64,000 nucleotides of DNA, taken from the NCBI RefSeq assembly GCF_022539505.1, contig NC_061513.1, forward strand, positions 349,909,696-349,973,695. The letters are read 5' to 3'. How positions within the stretch are numbered: the first letter of the stretch is position 1; the number at the start of each line of letters is the position of its first letter. The position numbers were made by a program, and so were the translations under genes. Below are positions 41,299 through 53,500 of this stretch, one piece after another. The DNA is from Lolium rigidum (taxonomy: Eukaryota; Streptophyta; Magnoliopsida; Poales; Poaceae). Under the pieces are notes generated by a model that did no database searches, was not told the origin of the DNA, and saw only the letters and a program-made list of their open reading frames with translations.

Positions 41299-43449
41299 AT
41301 GGCCAACGCTGAAAATACTAAGTTGTGTGACTTCACAACCACAAATAATAATGATTTCTTATGCACACCTATTGCTCCACCTGCTACTACGGCAGAATTC
41401 TTTGAAATTAAACCCGCTTTCTTGAATCTTGTTATGCGAGAGCAATTTTGCAGTGTTAGTTCCGATGATGCTTGCTTGCCCATCTTAATAATTTTGTTGA
41501 ACTATGTGAAATGCAAAAATATAAAGATGTAGATGGTGATATTATTAAACTAAAGTTGTTCCCTTTCTCATTAAGAGGAAGAGCTAAAGATTGGTTGCTA
41601 TCTCTGCCTAAGAATAGTATTGATTCATGGACTAAATGCAAGGATGCTTTTATTGGTAGATATTATCCCCCTGCTAAAATTATATCTTTGAGGAGTAGCA
41701 TAATGAATTTTAAACAAGTAGATACTGAACATGTTGCTCAAGCTTGGGAAAGAATGAAATCTCTGGTTAAAAATTGCCCAACCCATGGATCGACTACTTG
41801 GATGATCATCCAAACCTTCAATGCGGGACTAAATTTTTCTTCACGGAATTTATTGGATTCAGTTGCTGGAGGTACCTTTATGTCCATCACTCTTGGTGAA
41901 GCAACAAAGCTTCTTGATAATATGATGATCAATTACTCTGAATGGCACACGGAAAGAGCTCCACAAGGTAAGAAGGTAAATTACAGTCGAAGAAACCTCT
42001 TCCTTGAGTGATAAGATTGATGCTATTATGTCTATGCTTGTGAATGGTAGGCCTAATGTTAATTCTAATAATGTTCCGTTAGCGTCATTAGTTGCTCAAA
42101 AAGAATATGTTGATGTAAATTTCATTAAAAATAACAATCACAATGATTCTAGGCCATACCCTGCTAATGGTAATTCTTATGGTAGATATGCTTCACCTAA
42201 TGAAGAAAAGATGCTAGAAATTGAAAGATCCACCAAGAGCTTTATGCAATCACAATATGAGCAAAATAAATTGTTTACTAAAACTATGAATGAGCAATCT
42301 ACCTTGTTGAAGAATATAGGGAATCAACTTGAAAATCTAAATAGGGAGATCTCGGGGTTGCAAACTAAACTTGCTAATGCTGAAACCCGAATCTCATACA
42401 TGTCTGCATCACAATCTTCTTTAATTAATAAAATGGCAGCTAAACCTGAGGATTTAGATGATAAAATTACTACTACAGCAAATGCCATTCAAGTTAGAAT
42501 TAATGAGAATATAGGATTAATGGCTGAACTGTGTGCTAGGTGGGATAGAGAAGAAAATGAAAAACTAGCTAAAGAGAAGAATGTAGCTAAAGTTTGGACT
42601 ATTACCACCACTAGTAATGCTAATGCTACACATGTTGCTGCACCTCCTACTAATACTAATAAAAGAATTGGTGTTAGCAATGTTTCCACTTCTAATGCAA
42701 AGCGCGAAAAACTGCCTGAAACTGCTAAAACTGCTGAAACTGCTTGTGATAAAGCTGCTGAAATTTTTTCCAACATTGGGGATGATAATCCCATTGCTTT
42801 AGATTATAATGGTTTGAATTTTGATGATTGCCACATCTCTGAAGTTATAAAGTTCTTGCAAAAACTTGCTAAAAGTCCTAATGCTAGTGCTATAAATTTG
42901 GCTTTCACGCATCATATTACAAATGCTCTCATAAAAGCTAGAGAAGAGAAACTAGAGCGCAAAGCCTCTATTCCTAAAAAGCTAGAGGATGGTTGGGAGC
43001 CCATCATTAAGATGAAGGTTAAAGATTTTGATTGTAATGCTTTATGTGATCTTGGTGCAAGTATTTCCGTTATGCCTAAGAAAATTTATAATATGCTTGA
43101 CTTGCCACCACTGAAAAATTGTTATTTGGATGTTAATCTTGCTGATCATTCTACAAAGAAACCTTTGGGGAAAGTTGATAATGTTCGCATTACCGTTAAC
43201 AATAACCTTGTCCCCGTTGATTTTGTTGTCTTGGATATTGAATGCAATGCATCTTGTCCCATTATATTGGGAAGACCTTTTCTTCGAACTGTTGGTGCTA
43301 TTATTGATATGAAGGAAGGTAATATAAAATATCAATTTCCTCTCAAGAAAGGTATGGAACACTTCCCTAGAAAGAGAATGAAGGTACCTTTTGATTCTAT
43401 TATGAGAACAAATTATGATGTTGACACTTCGTCTCTTGATAATACTTGA
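41299..43449 (+). pseudogene. S3 gag-protease, two frameshifts
   Basis: Three overlapping frames make up one protein: 41299 to about 41475, then about 41475-42000, then 42004-43449. The middle part is the gag core (KLFPFSLRGRAKDWLLSLP, RYYPPAKIISLRSSIMNF, HVAQAWERMKSL). The last part has a coiled coil (about 42190-42440), a Thr/Ala-rich linker and a retropepsin-type protease with the catalytic motif CDLGASISVMP (Asp about 43048-43050) and the second motif IILGRPFL. A protease without polymerase or integrase is typical of a non-autonomous gypsy element. The frameshifts make the copy inactive unless they are consensus errors. Confidence 0.8.
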
Positions 43450-44083
43450 TACACACTTTCTGCGCCTAGCTGAAAGAAGTTAAAGTAAAGCGCTTATGGG
43501 AGACAACCCATGTTTTTACCTACAGTACTTTGTTTTTATTTTGTGTCTTGGAAGTTGTTTACTACTGTAGCAACCTCTCCTTATCTTAGTTTTGTGTTTT
43601 GTTGTGCCAAGTTAAGCCGTTGATAGAAAAGTAAGTACTAGATTTGGATTACTGCGCAGTTCCAGATTTCTTTGCTGTCACGAATCTGGGTCCACCTCCC
43701 TGTAAGTAGCTCAGAAAATTAAGCCAATTTACGTGCATGATCCTCAGATATGTACGCAACTTTCATTCAATTTGAGCATTTTCATTTGAGCAAGTCTGGT
43801 GCCATTTTAAAATTCGTCAATATGAACTGTTCTGTTTTGACAGATTCTGCCTTTTATTTCGCATTGCCTCTTTTGCTATGTTGGATGAATTTCTTTGATC
43901 CATTAATGTCCAGTAGCTTTATGCAATGTCCAGAAGTGTTAAGAATGATTGTGTCACCTTTGAACATGTTAATTTTTATTGTCGCTAACCCTCTAATGAG
44001 TTGTTCTAAGTTTGGTGTGGAGGAAGTTTTCAAGGATCAAGAGAGGAGTATGATGCAACATGATCAAGGAGAGTGAAAGCTCT

Positions 44084-44168
44084 AAGCTTGGGGATGCCCC
44101 GGTGGTTCACCCCTACATATATCAAGAAGACTCAAGCGTCTAAGCTTGGGGATGCCCAAGGCATCCCC
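44084..44168 (+). repeat. S3 hairpin and twin polypurine-like motifs
   Basis: CTAAGCTTGGGGATGCCC occurs at about 44081-44098 and 44139-44156. The second copy overlaps the hairpin GGGGATGCCCAAGGCATCCCC. Confidence 0.8.
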
Positions 44169-46378
44169 TTCTTCATCGACAACATTATCGAGTTCCTCCC
44201 TGAAACTATATTTTTATTCCATCACATCTTATGTGCTTTTTCTTGGAGCGTCGGTTTGTTTTTGTTTTTTGTTTTGTTTGAATAAAATGGATCCTAGCAT
44301 TCACTTTATGGGAGAGAGACACGCTCCGCTGTAGCATATGGACAAGTATGTCCTTGGTTTCTACTCATAGTATTCATAGCGAAGTTTCTTCTTCGTTAAA
44401 TTGTTATATGGTTGGAATTGGAAAATGATACATGTAGTAATTGCTATTAATGTCTTGGGTAATGTGATACTTGGCAATTGTTGTGCTCATGATTAAGCTC
44501 TTGCATCATATGCTTTGCACCCATTAATGAAGAAATACATAGAGCATGCTAAAATTTGGTTTGCATATTTGGTTTCTCTAAGGTCTAGATAATTTCTAGT
44601 ATTGAGTTTGAACAACAAGGAAGACGGTGTAGAGTCTTATAATGTTTTCAATATGTCTTTTATGTGAGTTTTGCTGCACCGGTTCATCCTTGTGTTTGTT
44701 TCAAATAAGCCTTGCTAGCCTAAACCTTGTATCGAGAGGGAATACTTCTCATACATCCAAAATACTTGAGCCAACCACTATGCCATTTGTGTCCACCATA
44801 CCTACCTACTACATGGTATTTTCCGCCATTCCAAAGTAAATTGCTTGAGTGCTACCTTTAAAATTCCATCATTCACCTTTGCAATATATAGCTCATGGGA
44901 CAAATAGCTTAAAAACTATTGTGGTATTGAATATGTAATTATGCACTTTATCTCTTATTAAGTTGCTTGTTGTGCGATAACCATGTTCACTGGGGACGCC
45001 ATCAACTATTCATTGTTGAATTTCATGTGAGTTGCTATGCATGTTTGTCTTGTCTGAAGTAAGAGCGATCTACCACCCTATGGTTAAGCATGCATAATGT
45101 TAGAGAAGAACATTGGGCCGCTAACTAAAGCCATGATCCATGGTGGAAGTTTCAGTTTTGGACATATATCCTCAATCTCAAATGAGAAAATTATTAATTG
45201 TTGTTACATGCTTATGCATAAAAGAGGAGTCCATTATCTCGTTGTCTATGTTGTCCCGGTATGGATGTCTAAGTTGAAGAATAATCAATAGCGAGAAATC
45301 CAATGCGAGCTTTCTCCTTAGACCTTTGTACGGGCGGCATAGAGGTACCCCTTTGTGACACTTGGTAAAAACATGTGCATTGTGATGATCCGGTAGTCCA
45401 AGCTAATTAGGACAAGGTGCGGGCACTATTAGTACACTATGCATGAGGCTTGCAACTTATAAGATATAATTTACATGATGCATATGCTTTATTACTACCG
45501 TTGACAAAATTGTTTCATGTTTTCAAAATCAAAGCTCTAGCACAAATATAGCAATCGATGCTTTTCCTCTATGGAGGACAATTCTTTTACTTTCAATGTT
45601 GAGTCGGTTCACCTATTTCTCTCCACCTCAAGAAGCAAACACTTGTGTGAACTGTGCATTGATTCCTACATACTTGCTTATTGCACTTATTATATTACTC
45701 TATGTTGACAATATCCATGAGATATACATGTTACAAGTTGAAAGCAACCGCTGAAACTTAATCTTCTTTTGTGTTGCTTCAATGCCTTTACTTTGAATTA
45801 TTGCTTTATGAGTTAACTCTTATGCAAGACTTAATTGATGCTTGTCTTGAAGTGCTATTCATGAAAAGTCTTTGCTTTATGATTCACTTGTTTACTCATG
45901 TCATATACATTGTTTTGATCACTGCATTCACTACATATGCTTTACAAATAGTTGAGCTAGAAATTGTCTATGCTAGATTTAGATGAGTTCTAAATATTGT
46001 GACGGATTATACAAACGAAGGCAGAGTATGTCATTGTTTTAACAATGACTGAGTATGTTTAAAGTTGAAGAGTTCTTTGAGAACTTGGTGTAGTTCCGAT
46101 AGTGTCAGAACTTTGAAGCTATATTGTGTATGACAATATTAGTGACATATTTCAGACCGTGGAATTAAGGTTCCACCAGAGGACTAAACATATATGATTA
46201 TGCCGACTCATTTGGAAAATGAGTGGTGCGTTGAGACGCAGATGAATTGCAAAATACATACGTTTCTGAGCATGTTAGATCCGTTGACTAAAACCTCTCC
46301 CGTGAGCAAAACATGATAAAATACCGGAAGGCCAAGGTGTTATATCTTTACAAATGTAAACAAGATTATTGACTCTAG

Positions 46379-46392
46379 TGCAAGTGGGAGAC
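46379..46392 (+). other. Polypurine tract of A1
   Basis: GCAAGTGGGAGAC lies directly before the 3' LTR start at 46393, at the site of plus-strand priming. Confidence 0.7.
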
Positions 46393-48184
46393 TGTTGGAG
46401 ATATGCCCAAGAGGCAATAATAAAATGGTTATTATAATATATCTTTGTGTTTATGATAATGTTTGCATACCATGCTATAAATTGTATTAACCGAAACATT
46501 GATACATGTGTGTTATGTAAACAACAAGGAGTCCCTAGTAAGCCTCTTGTATAACTAGCTTGTTGATTAATAGATGATCATAGTTTCATGATCATGAACA
46601 TTGGATGTTATTAATAACAAGGTTATGTCATTATATGAATGATGTAACGGACACACCCAATTAAGCATAGCATATGATCACGTCATTAAGTTCTATTTCC
46701 TATAAGCTTTCGATACATAGTTACCTAGTCCTTTCGACCATGAGATCATGTAAATCACTTATGCTGGAAGGGTGCTTTGATTACATCAAACGCCACTGCG
46801 TAAATGGGTGGTTATAAAGGTGGGATTAGGTATTCGGAAAGTATGAGTTGAGTCATATGGATCAACAGTGGGATTTGTCCATCCCGATGACGGATAGATA
46901 TACTCTGGGCCCTCTTGGTGGAATGTCGTCTAATTAGCTTGCAAGCATATGAATGGTTCATAAGAGACCACATACCACGGTACGAGTAAAGAGTACTTGT
47001 CAGGAGACGAGGTTGAACAAGGTATAGAGATACCGATGATCAAACCTCGGACAAGTAAAATATCGCGTGACAAAGGGAATCGGTATCGTATGTGAATGGT
47101 TCAGTCGATCACTAAGTCATCATTGAATATGTGGGAGCCATTATGGATCTCCATGTCCCGCTATTGGTTATTGGTCGGAGAGAAGTCTCAACCATGTCTG
47201 CATAGTTCGCGAACCGTAGGGTGACACACTTAATGTTTGATGTCGTTTAAGTAGATATGGAATAAGGAATGGAGTTCGAAGTTTTGTTCGGAGTCTCGGA
47301 TGGGATCCAGTACATCACGAGCAGGTCCGGAATGGTCCGGAGAATAAGATTCATATATAGGAAGTCATATTCCAAGTTTGGAAATGATCCGGTGCATTTA
47401 TGGCAGGTTCTAGAAGGTTCTAGAAAAGTTCGGAAGAAATCACCATGGAAAGTGGAGTCCCGGAGGGACTCTACCTTGCATGGCCGGCCAAACCCTAAGG
47501 GGAGGAGTCCTAGGTGGGCTCCACCATAGGTGGCCGGCCAACCCCCCCAAGGAAGGGGTGGGAGTCCCACCTTGAGTGGGATTCCCCCCTTGGGTAGGTT
47601 TTGTCCCTTTTGTAGGTTTTGGTTTCGGGTCTTATTCGAAGACTTGGATACCAACACTTGGGGATTTCCACCTATATAATGAGGAGGAGAGGGAGGGGTC
47701 TTCCCACTCTTGGCCGCACCACCTAGGTCCCCCATGGCCGGCGCCCTACCCCCTCTCTCTCCCTAAACCCTAGCGCCCCTCCTCCACATACTACTCCCGC
47801 AGCGCATAGGCGAAGCCCTTCCGGAGTTCTCCATCGACACCGCCACCACGCCGTCATGCTGCCGGGATTTCGAGGAGGATCTACTACTTCCGCTGCCCGC
47901 TGGAACGGGGAGAAGGACGTCGTCTTCATCAACACCGAACGTGTGACCGAGTACGGAGGTGCTGCCCGATTGTGGCACCGTCAAGATCTTCTACGTGCTT
48001 TTGAAAGCAGCAAGTGATCATCTTCTGCAACAACGAGATCTAATCTCGTAGGCTTTGGAAATCTTCAAGGGTTAGTCTCGTTCATCCCCTCGTTGCTACC
48101 ATCTTCTAGATTGCATCTTGGCTTCGATTGCGTTCTCGCGGTAGGAAAATTTTTGTTTTCTATGCTACGAATGCCTACAGTTAG

Positions 48185-48676
48185 GGACACCAAATCGAAA
48201 GACTATGCCCTTGATGAAGCTCACTACCGATGCTGCATCTGCCGAAGTTACTAGTACTGCTTTGATCCACTTGATGAACTTGTCGACAGCCACGAGCAAA
48301 TACACGTATCCTCCTAGCCAGGCCTTGTGTTGTTTTCCCACCATGTAAAGACCCCATTGTGCGAAGGGCCAAGCCAATGGTATTGGCATCAGCTCTGCTG
48401 CCGGAGAATGAGGTAAATCTTTGGCACGCATCACAGGTGCGCACTATGTCTTTTGCGTCTTCTACTGTTGTTAACCAATAAAAACTTGCCCTGAAAATTT
48501 TGTCTTCTATTGCTCGACTGCTTGCATTGTGGCCGCATATTCCCTTGTGTACATCATTCAGTATAACTCTTCCTTCCTCAGGTGTAACGCACCTTTGCAA
48601 TACTTGTGATGTGCTTCGTTTGTACAGCTCTTCCTTGACCACGATAAAGGATTTAGATCGTCGGATGACTCGTCTT
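48185..48676 (-). pseudogene. Gypsy integrase fragment, N-terminal side
   Basis: On the minus strand this reads RCVTPEEGRVILNDVHKGICGH, then a CDACQ zinc-finger end (HHCC domain), then AAELMPIPLAWPFAQWG and LLVAVDKFIKWIKA with the first catalytic Asp, and stops at FRFGVPN where A1 is inserted. The reading frame changes once, near 48425, just after CDACQRF. It continues at 20491. Upstream it is cut at about 48676, where S4 sequence starts within a shared GACCTTAGAGA. Confidence 0.8.
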
Positions 48677-49076
48677 GACCTTAGAGAGACCAAATATGCA
48701 AACCAAATTTTAGCATGCTCTATGTATTTCTTCATTAATAGGTGCAAAGTATATGATGCAAGAGCTTAAACATGAGCACAAAAATTGCCAAGTATCACAT
48801 TATCCAAGACATTTTAGCAATTACTACATGTATCATTTTCCAATTCCAACCATATAACAAATTAACGAAGAAGAAACTTCGCCATGAATACTAAAAGCTA
48901 AGAACACATGTGTTCATATGAACCAGCGGAGCGTGTCTCCCTCCCACACAAGCATTTATTCAAACAAAAACAGAAAACAAAAACACACAGACGCTCCAAG
49001 AAAAGCACATAAGATGTGATGGAATAAAAATATAGTTTCAGGGGAGGAACCTGATAATGTTGTCGATGAAGAAGGG

Positions 49077-49165
49077 GATGCCTTGGGCATCCCCAAGCTT
49101 AGACAGCTTGAGTCTTCTTGATATATGCAGGGGTGAACCACCGGGGCATCCCCAAGCTTAGAGCT
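49077..49165 (-). repeat. S4 hairpin and twin polypurine-like motifs
   Basis: It has the GGGGATGCC/GGCATCCCC hairpin and two copies of GCATCCCCAAGCTTAG, spaced as in S1 and S2. Confidence 0.8.
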
Positions 49166-49795
49166 TTCACTCTTCTTGATCATAGTATATCATCTTCCTC
49201 TCTTGACCCTTGAAAACTTCCTTCACACCAAACTTCTCATAAACTTCATTTGAGGGGTTAGTACATAATCAAAACCTCACATGTTCAGAGGTGACACAAT
49301 CATTCTTAACACTTCTGGACATTGCTCAAAGCTACTGGAAGGTAATGGAACAAAGAAATCCACCCAACACAGCGAAAGAAGCAATGCGAAATAAAAGGCA
49401 GAATCTGTCAAAACAGAACAGTCCGTAAAGACGAATTTTTAATAAATACTTCCGTTGCTCAGATCAGAAAACTCAAAACTAATGAAAGTTGCGTAAATAT
49501 CTGTGGAACACGCACGTAAATTGGCATATTTTTCTGATTTTTCTACAGAGAAAACTGCCCAGATTCGTGACAGATAGAAATCTGTTTCTGCGCAGAAATC
49601 CAAATCTAGTATCAACCTTCGATTAGAGGCTTCACTTGGCACAACAAAACACAAAACTAAGATAAGGAGAGGTTGCTACAGTAGTAAACAACTTCCAAGA
49701 CACAAATATAAAACAAAGTACTGTAGCAAAATAATACATGGGTTATCTTCCAAGAAGTTCTTTCTTCATAGCCATTAAGATGGGCTCAGCGAGTT

Positions 49796-50514
49796 TTAAT
49801 GATGCACTCGCAAGAAATAGTATTTGAAGCAAAAGAGAGCATCAAGAGGCAAATTCAAAACACATTTAAGCCTAACATGCTTCCTATGCAAAGGAATCTT
49901 GTAAATAAACAAGTTCAAGAAGCATAATGCAACGAGCATATAAAGATAAAACAAGTGCAGCTTCAAAAATTTCAGCACATAGAGAGGCATTTTAGTAACA
50001 TGAAAATTTCTACAACCATATTTTCCTCTCTCATAATAACTTTCAGTAGCAACATGAGCAAACTCAACAATATAACTATCACATAAAGCATTCTTATCAT
50101 GAGTCTCATGCATAGAATTATTACTCTCCACATAAGCATAATCAATTTTATTAGTAATAGTGGGAGCAAATTCAACAAAGTAGCTATCATTATTATTTTC
50201 ATTATCAAATATAGGAGGCATATTGTAATCATAATCAAATTTACTCTCTATAACAGCGGTAACAAAAGACTACTATCATCATCATAAATAGGAGGCAAAG
50301 TATCATCAAAGAAAATTTTCTCCTCAATGCTTGGTGGACTAAAAAGATCATGCTCATCAAAACCAGCTTCCCCAAGCTTAGAATTTTCCATATCATTAGC
50401 AACAATGGTATTCAATGTGTTCATGCTAATATGTTCCATGGGCTTTTTAATTTTCGGATCAAACCATCCATGTCTTAACTCAGGAAATAGAATAAAAAGC
50501 TCATGGTTGTCCAT
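49796..50514 (-). pseudogene. S4 short ORF, one frameshift
   Basis: It is the same protein as the 239-residue ORF at 61506-62225, split at about 50235-50255 by loss of one G (TAACAGCGG here, TAACAGGCGG there). It has the N-terminus MDNHELFILFPELRHGW, the SKLGEAG motif, the acidic middle and the hydrophobic C-terminus. The missing base sits at a CAGG, so it could be a consensus error. Confidence 0.75.
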
Positions 50515-53500
50515 TATGCCAAACTAGTGTAAACAAGAAACAAAAAGATGCAATTGCAGGATCTAAAGGAAATAGCTTCGAGTACTTACAATGCGCCGGA
50601 AAATAGCTTAGTAGCCGAGATCCGGAGTGTGAGTACCTTTTACCTTTCCTCCCCGACAACGGCGCCGTGAAAATAGCTTGATGTCTACGCCCCTCCTTTT
50701 CCTCGTAGACGGTCGTTGGGCCTCCAAGAGCAGAGGTTTGTAGAACAGCAGCAAGTTTTCCCTTAAGTGGATCACCCAAGGTTTATCGAACTCAGGGAGG
50801 AAAGGGTCAAAGATATCCCTCTCATGCAACCCTGCAACCACAAAGCAAGAAGTCTCTTGTGTCCCCAACAAACCTAATAGGTGTACTAGTTCGGCGAAGA
50901 GATGGTGAAATACAGGTGGTATGAATATATATGAGCAGTGGCAACGGCACCGAGAAAAGTGCTTTGCCCGGGACGAGTAAACAAGCGATAGTAACGCAGC
51001 GAGTAGTAACGCAGTAAAACAGTAAACAAGCAGCAATAGCAGTATTTAGGAATAAGGCCTAGGGATTAGACTTTCACTAGTGGACACTCTCAACTTTGAT
51101 CACATAACAGAATAGATAAATGCATACTCTACACTCTTGTTGGATGATGAACACATTGCGTAGGATTACACGAACCCTCAATGCCGGAGTTAACAAGCTC
51201 CACAATTCAATGTTCATATTTAAATAACCTTAGAGTGCATGAAAGATCAATAAGACTAAACCAAGTACTAACATAGCATGCACACTTGTCACCTTCATGC
51301 TAAGAAAGGAGGAATAGATCACATCAATACTATCATAGCAATAGTTAACTTCATAATCTACAAGAGATCATAATCATAGCCTACGCAAAGTACTAACACG
51401 GATGCACACACTCGTCACCATTACACCGTGCGGGAGGAATAAAACTACTTTAATAACATTGCTAGAGTAGCACATAGATAAATTGTGATACAAAACACAT
51501 TGCAATCATAAAGAGATATAAATAAGCACTTCACTATGCCATTCATAACGAGTGAATAAGTATTCCGTGAAATATAGCCTAAGAGACCCACACGGTGCAC
51601 ACACTCGTCACCTTTACACACGTGGGACAAGGAGTCTCCGGAGATCACATAAGTAAAATTCACTTGACTAGCATAACGACATCTAGATTACAAGTATCAT
51701 CATATGAATCTCAATCATGTGAGGCAGCTCATGAGATTATTGTATTGAAGTACATAGGAGAGAGATGAACCACATAGCTACCGGTACAGCCCCGAGCCTC
51801 GATGGAGAACTACTCCCTCCTCATGGGAGCAGCAGCGGTGATGAAGATGGCGGTGGAGATGGCATCGGTGTCGATGGAGGAGCCTTCCGGGCACTTCCCC
51901 GTTCGGCGGCGTGCCGGAACGGAGACTCCTGTCCCCGGATCTTGGCTTCGCGATGGCGGCGGCTCTGGAAGGTTTCTGTGGGTTTCGTCGAACGTATCAG
52001 GGTTTTCGCGACGGAGGCTTTAAATAGGCGGAAGAGGCGGCGTCAGGAGGTCGAAGGGGTGCCCACACTATAGGGGGCGCGGCCCCCCCCCTGGCCGCGC
52101 CGGCCTAGGGTTTGGTGGGCCTGTGCCCCTCCTCTGGCGGTTCTCGTGTGTTCTGGATGCTTCCGAATAGGAACCTGGGCGTTGATTTCGTCCAATTCCG
52201 ACAATATTTCGTTACTAGGATTTCTGAAACCAAAAACAGCAGAAAACAGGAACTGGCACTTCGGCATCTTGTTAATAGGTTAGTTCCGGAAAATGCACGA
52301 ATATGACATAAAGTGTGCATAAAACATGTAGATATCATCAATAATGTGGCATGGAACATAAGAAATTATCGATACGTCGGAGACGTATCAGCATCCCCAA
52401 GCTTAGTTCTGCTCGTCCCTGATGTCTACGTTCCCCCTCCTTTCCTGTAGACAGTGTTGGGCCCCCAAGAGCAGAGGTTTGTAGAACAGCAGCAAGTTTT
52501 CCCTTAAGTGGATCACCCAAGGTTTATCGAACTCGGGGAGGAAGAGGTCAAAGATATCCCTCTCATGCAACCCTGCAACCACAAAGCAAGAAGTCTCTTG
52601 TGTCCCCAACACACCTAATAGGTGCACTAGTTCGGCGAAGAGATAGTGAAATACAGGTGGTATGAATATATATGAGCAGTAGCAACGGTGCCGAGAAAAT
52701 AGCTTGCTGGCGTGTAGTTGATGGTGGTAGTATTGCGAGCAGTAGTAACGCGGTAAAACGAGTAAACAAGCAGCGATAGCGATATTTAGGAACAAGGCCT
52801 AGGGATTACACTTTCACTAGTGGACACTCTCAACATTGATCACATAACGGAATAGATAAATGCATACTCTACACTCTTGTTGGATGATGAACACATTGCG
52901 TAGGATTACACGAACCCTCAATGCCGGAGTTAACAAGCTCCACAATAATGCTCATATTTTAGTAACCTTTAGTGTAAGATAGATCAAAAGACTAAACCAA
53001 GTACTAGCATAGCATGCACACTTGTCACCTTCATGCATATGTAGGAGGAATAGATCACATCAATATTATCATAGCAATAGTTAACTTCGCAATCTACAAG
53101 AGATCATGATCATAGCGTAAACCAAGTACTAACACGGTGCACACATCTGTCACCTTTACACACGTGCAGGAGGAATAGAACTACTTTAATAACTTTGCTA
53201 GAGTAGCACATAGATAGTAGTGATACAAAACTCATATGAATCTCAATCATGTAAAGCAGCTCATGAGATTATTGTATTGAGGTACATGGGAGAGAGATGA
53301 ACCACATAGCTACAGCGGAGCCCTCGAGCCTCGGGGGTGGATTACTCCCTCCTCATCATGGAAGCAGCGATGGCGGTGAAGATGGCGGTGAAGACGGCGG
53401 TGGAGATGGCTCCGGGGCAATTCCCCGTCCGGCGGGGTGCCGGAACGAGAGTTCTGTCCCCCGAATTGGAGTTTCGCGACGGTGGCGGCGCCCCTGGAGT

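Larger units (their letters stand above)
39449..45952 (+). mobile_element. S3: non-autonomous gypsy-like element, 3' LTR deleted
   Basis: The 5' LTR is 39449-41045 (TGATACGTC...CATCA), nearly the reverse complement of the S1 LTRs. The primer site TGGCGCCGTTGCCGGGGA is at 41057-41074. The internal region carries gag-protease, then the same 3' non-coding sequence as S1 in reverse. It matches S1 up to TTTACAAATAG and then changes at about 45952 to A1 sequence. The final internal bases and the 3' LTR are therefore missing, so no target-site duplication can be read. Confidence 0.85.
20492..48179 (+). mobile_element. A1: Angela/BARE-like copia LTR retrotransposon, split by S1, S2 and S3
   Basis: A 5-bp duplication, GTTAG, flanks it at 20487-20491 and 48180-48184, and the two halves of the host integrase rejoin when it is removed. 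The 5' LTR is 20492-21740 plus 28426-28939 and the 3' LTR is 46393-48179; both start TGTTGGA(T/G)ATATGCCCAAG. The primer site TGGTATCAGAGCC follows the 5' LTR, and a purine tract (CAAGTGGGAGAC) precedes the 3' LTR. The remaining internal sequence (28940-29905, 38743-39448, about 45953-46392) contains no recognisable gag, protease, integrase or reverse transcriptase. Either it was a non-autonomous form, or the coding part was lost with the 3' end of S3. Confidence 0.88.
48677..52390 (-). mobile_element. S4: truncated S-type element with LTR 50679-52390
   Basis: The internal 3' portion is cut at about 48677. It runs to the primer site (about 50650-50668) and is followed by LTR 50679-52390, which is thus the 5' LTR of S4 and also the 3' LTR of S6. 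The LTR is about 200 bp longer than those of S2 and S5 because it carries an extra segment around 51440-51690. The 2.0 kb of internal sequence is almost base-for-base the same as 60388-62389. Confidence 0.8.
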
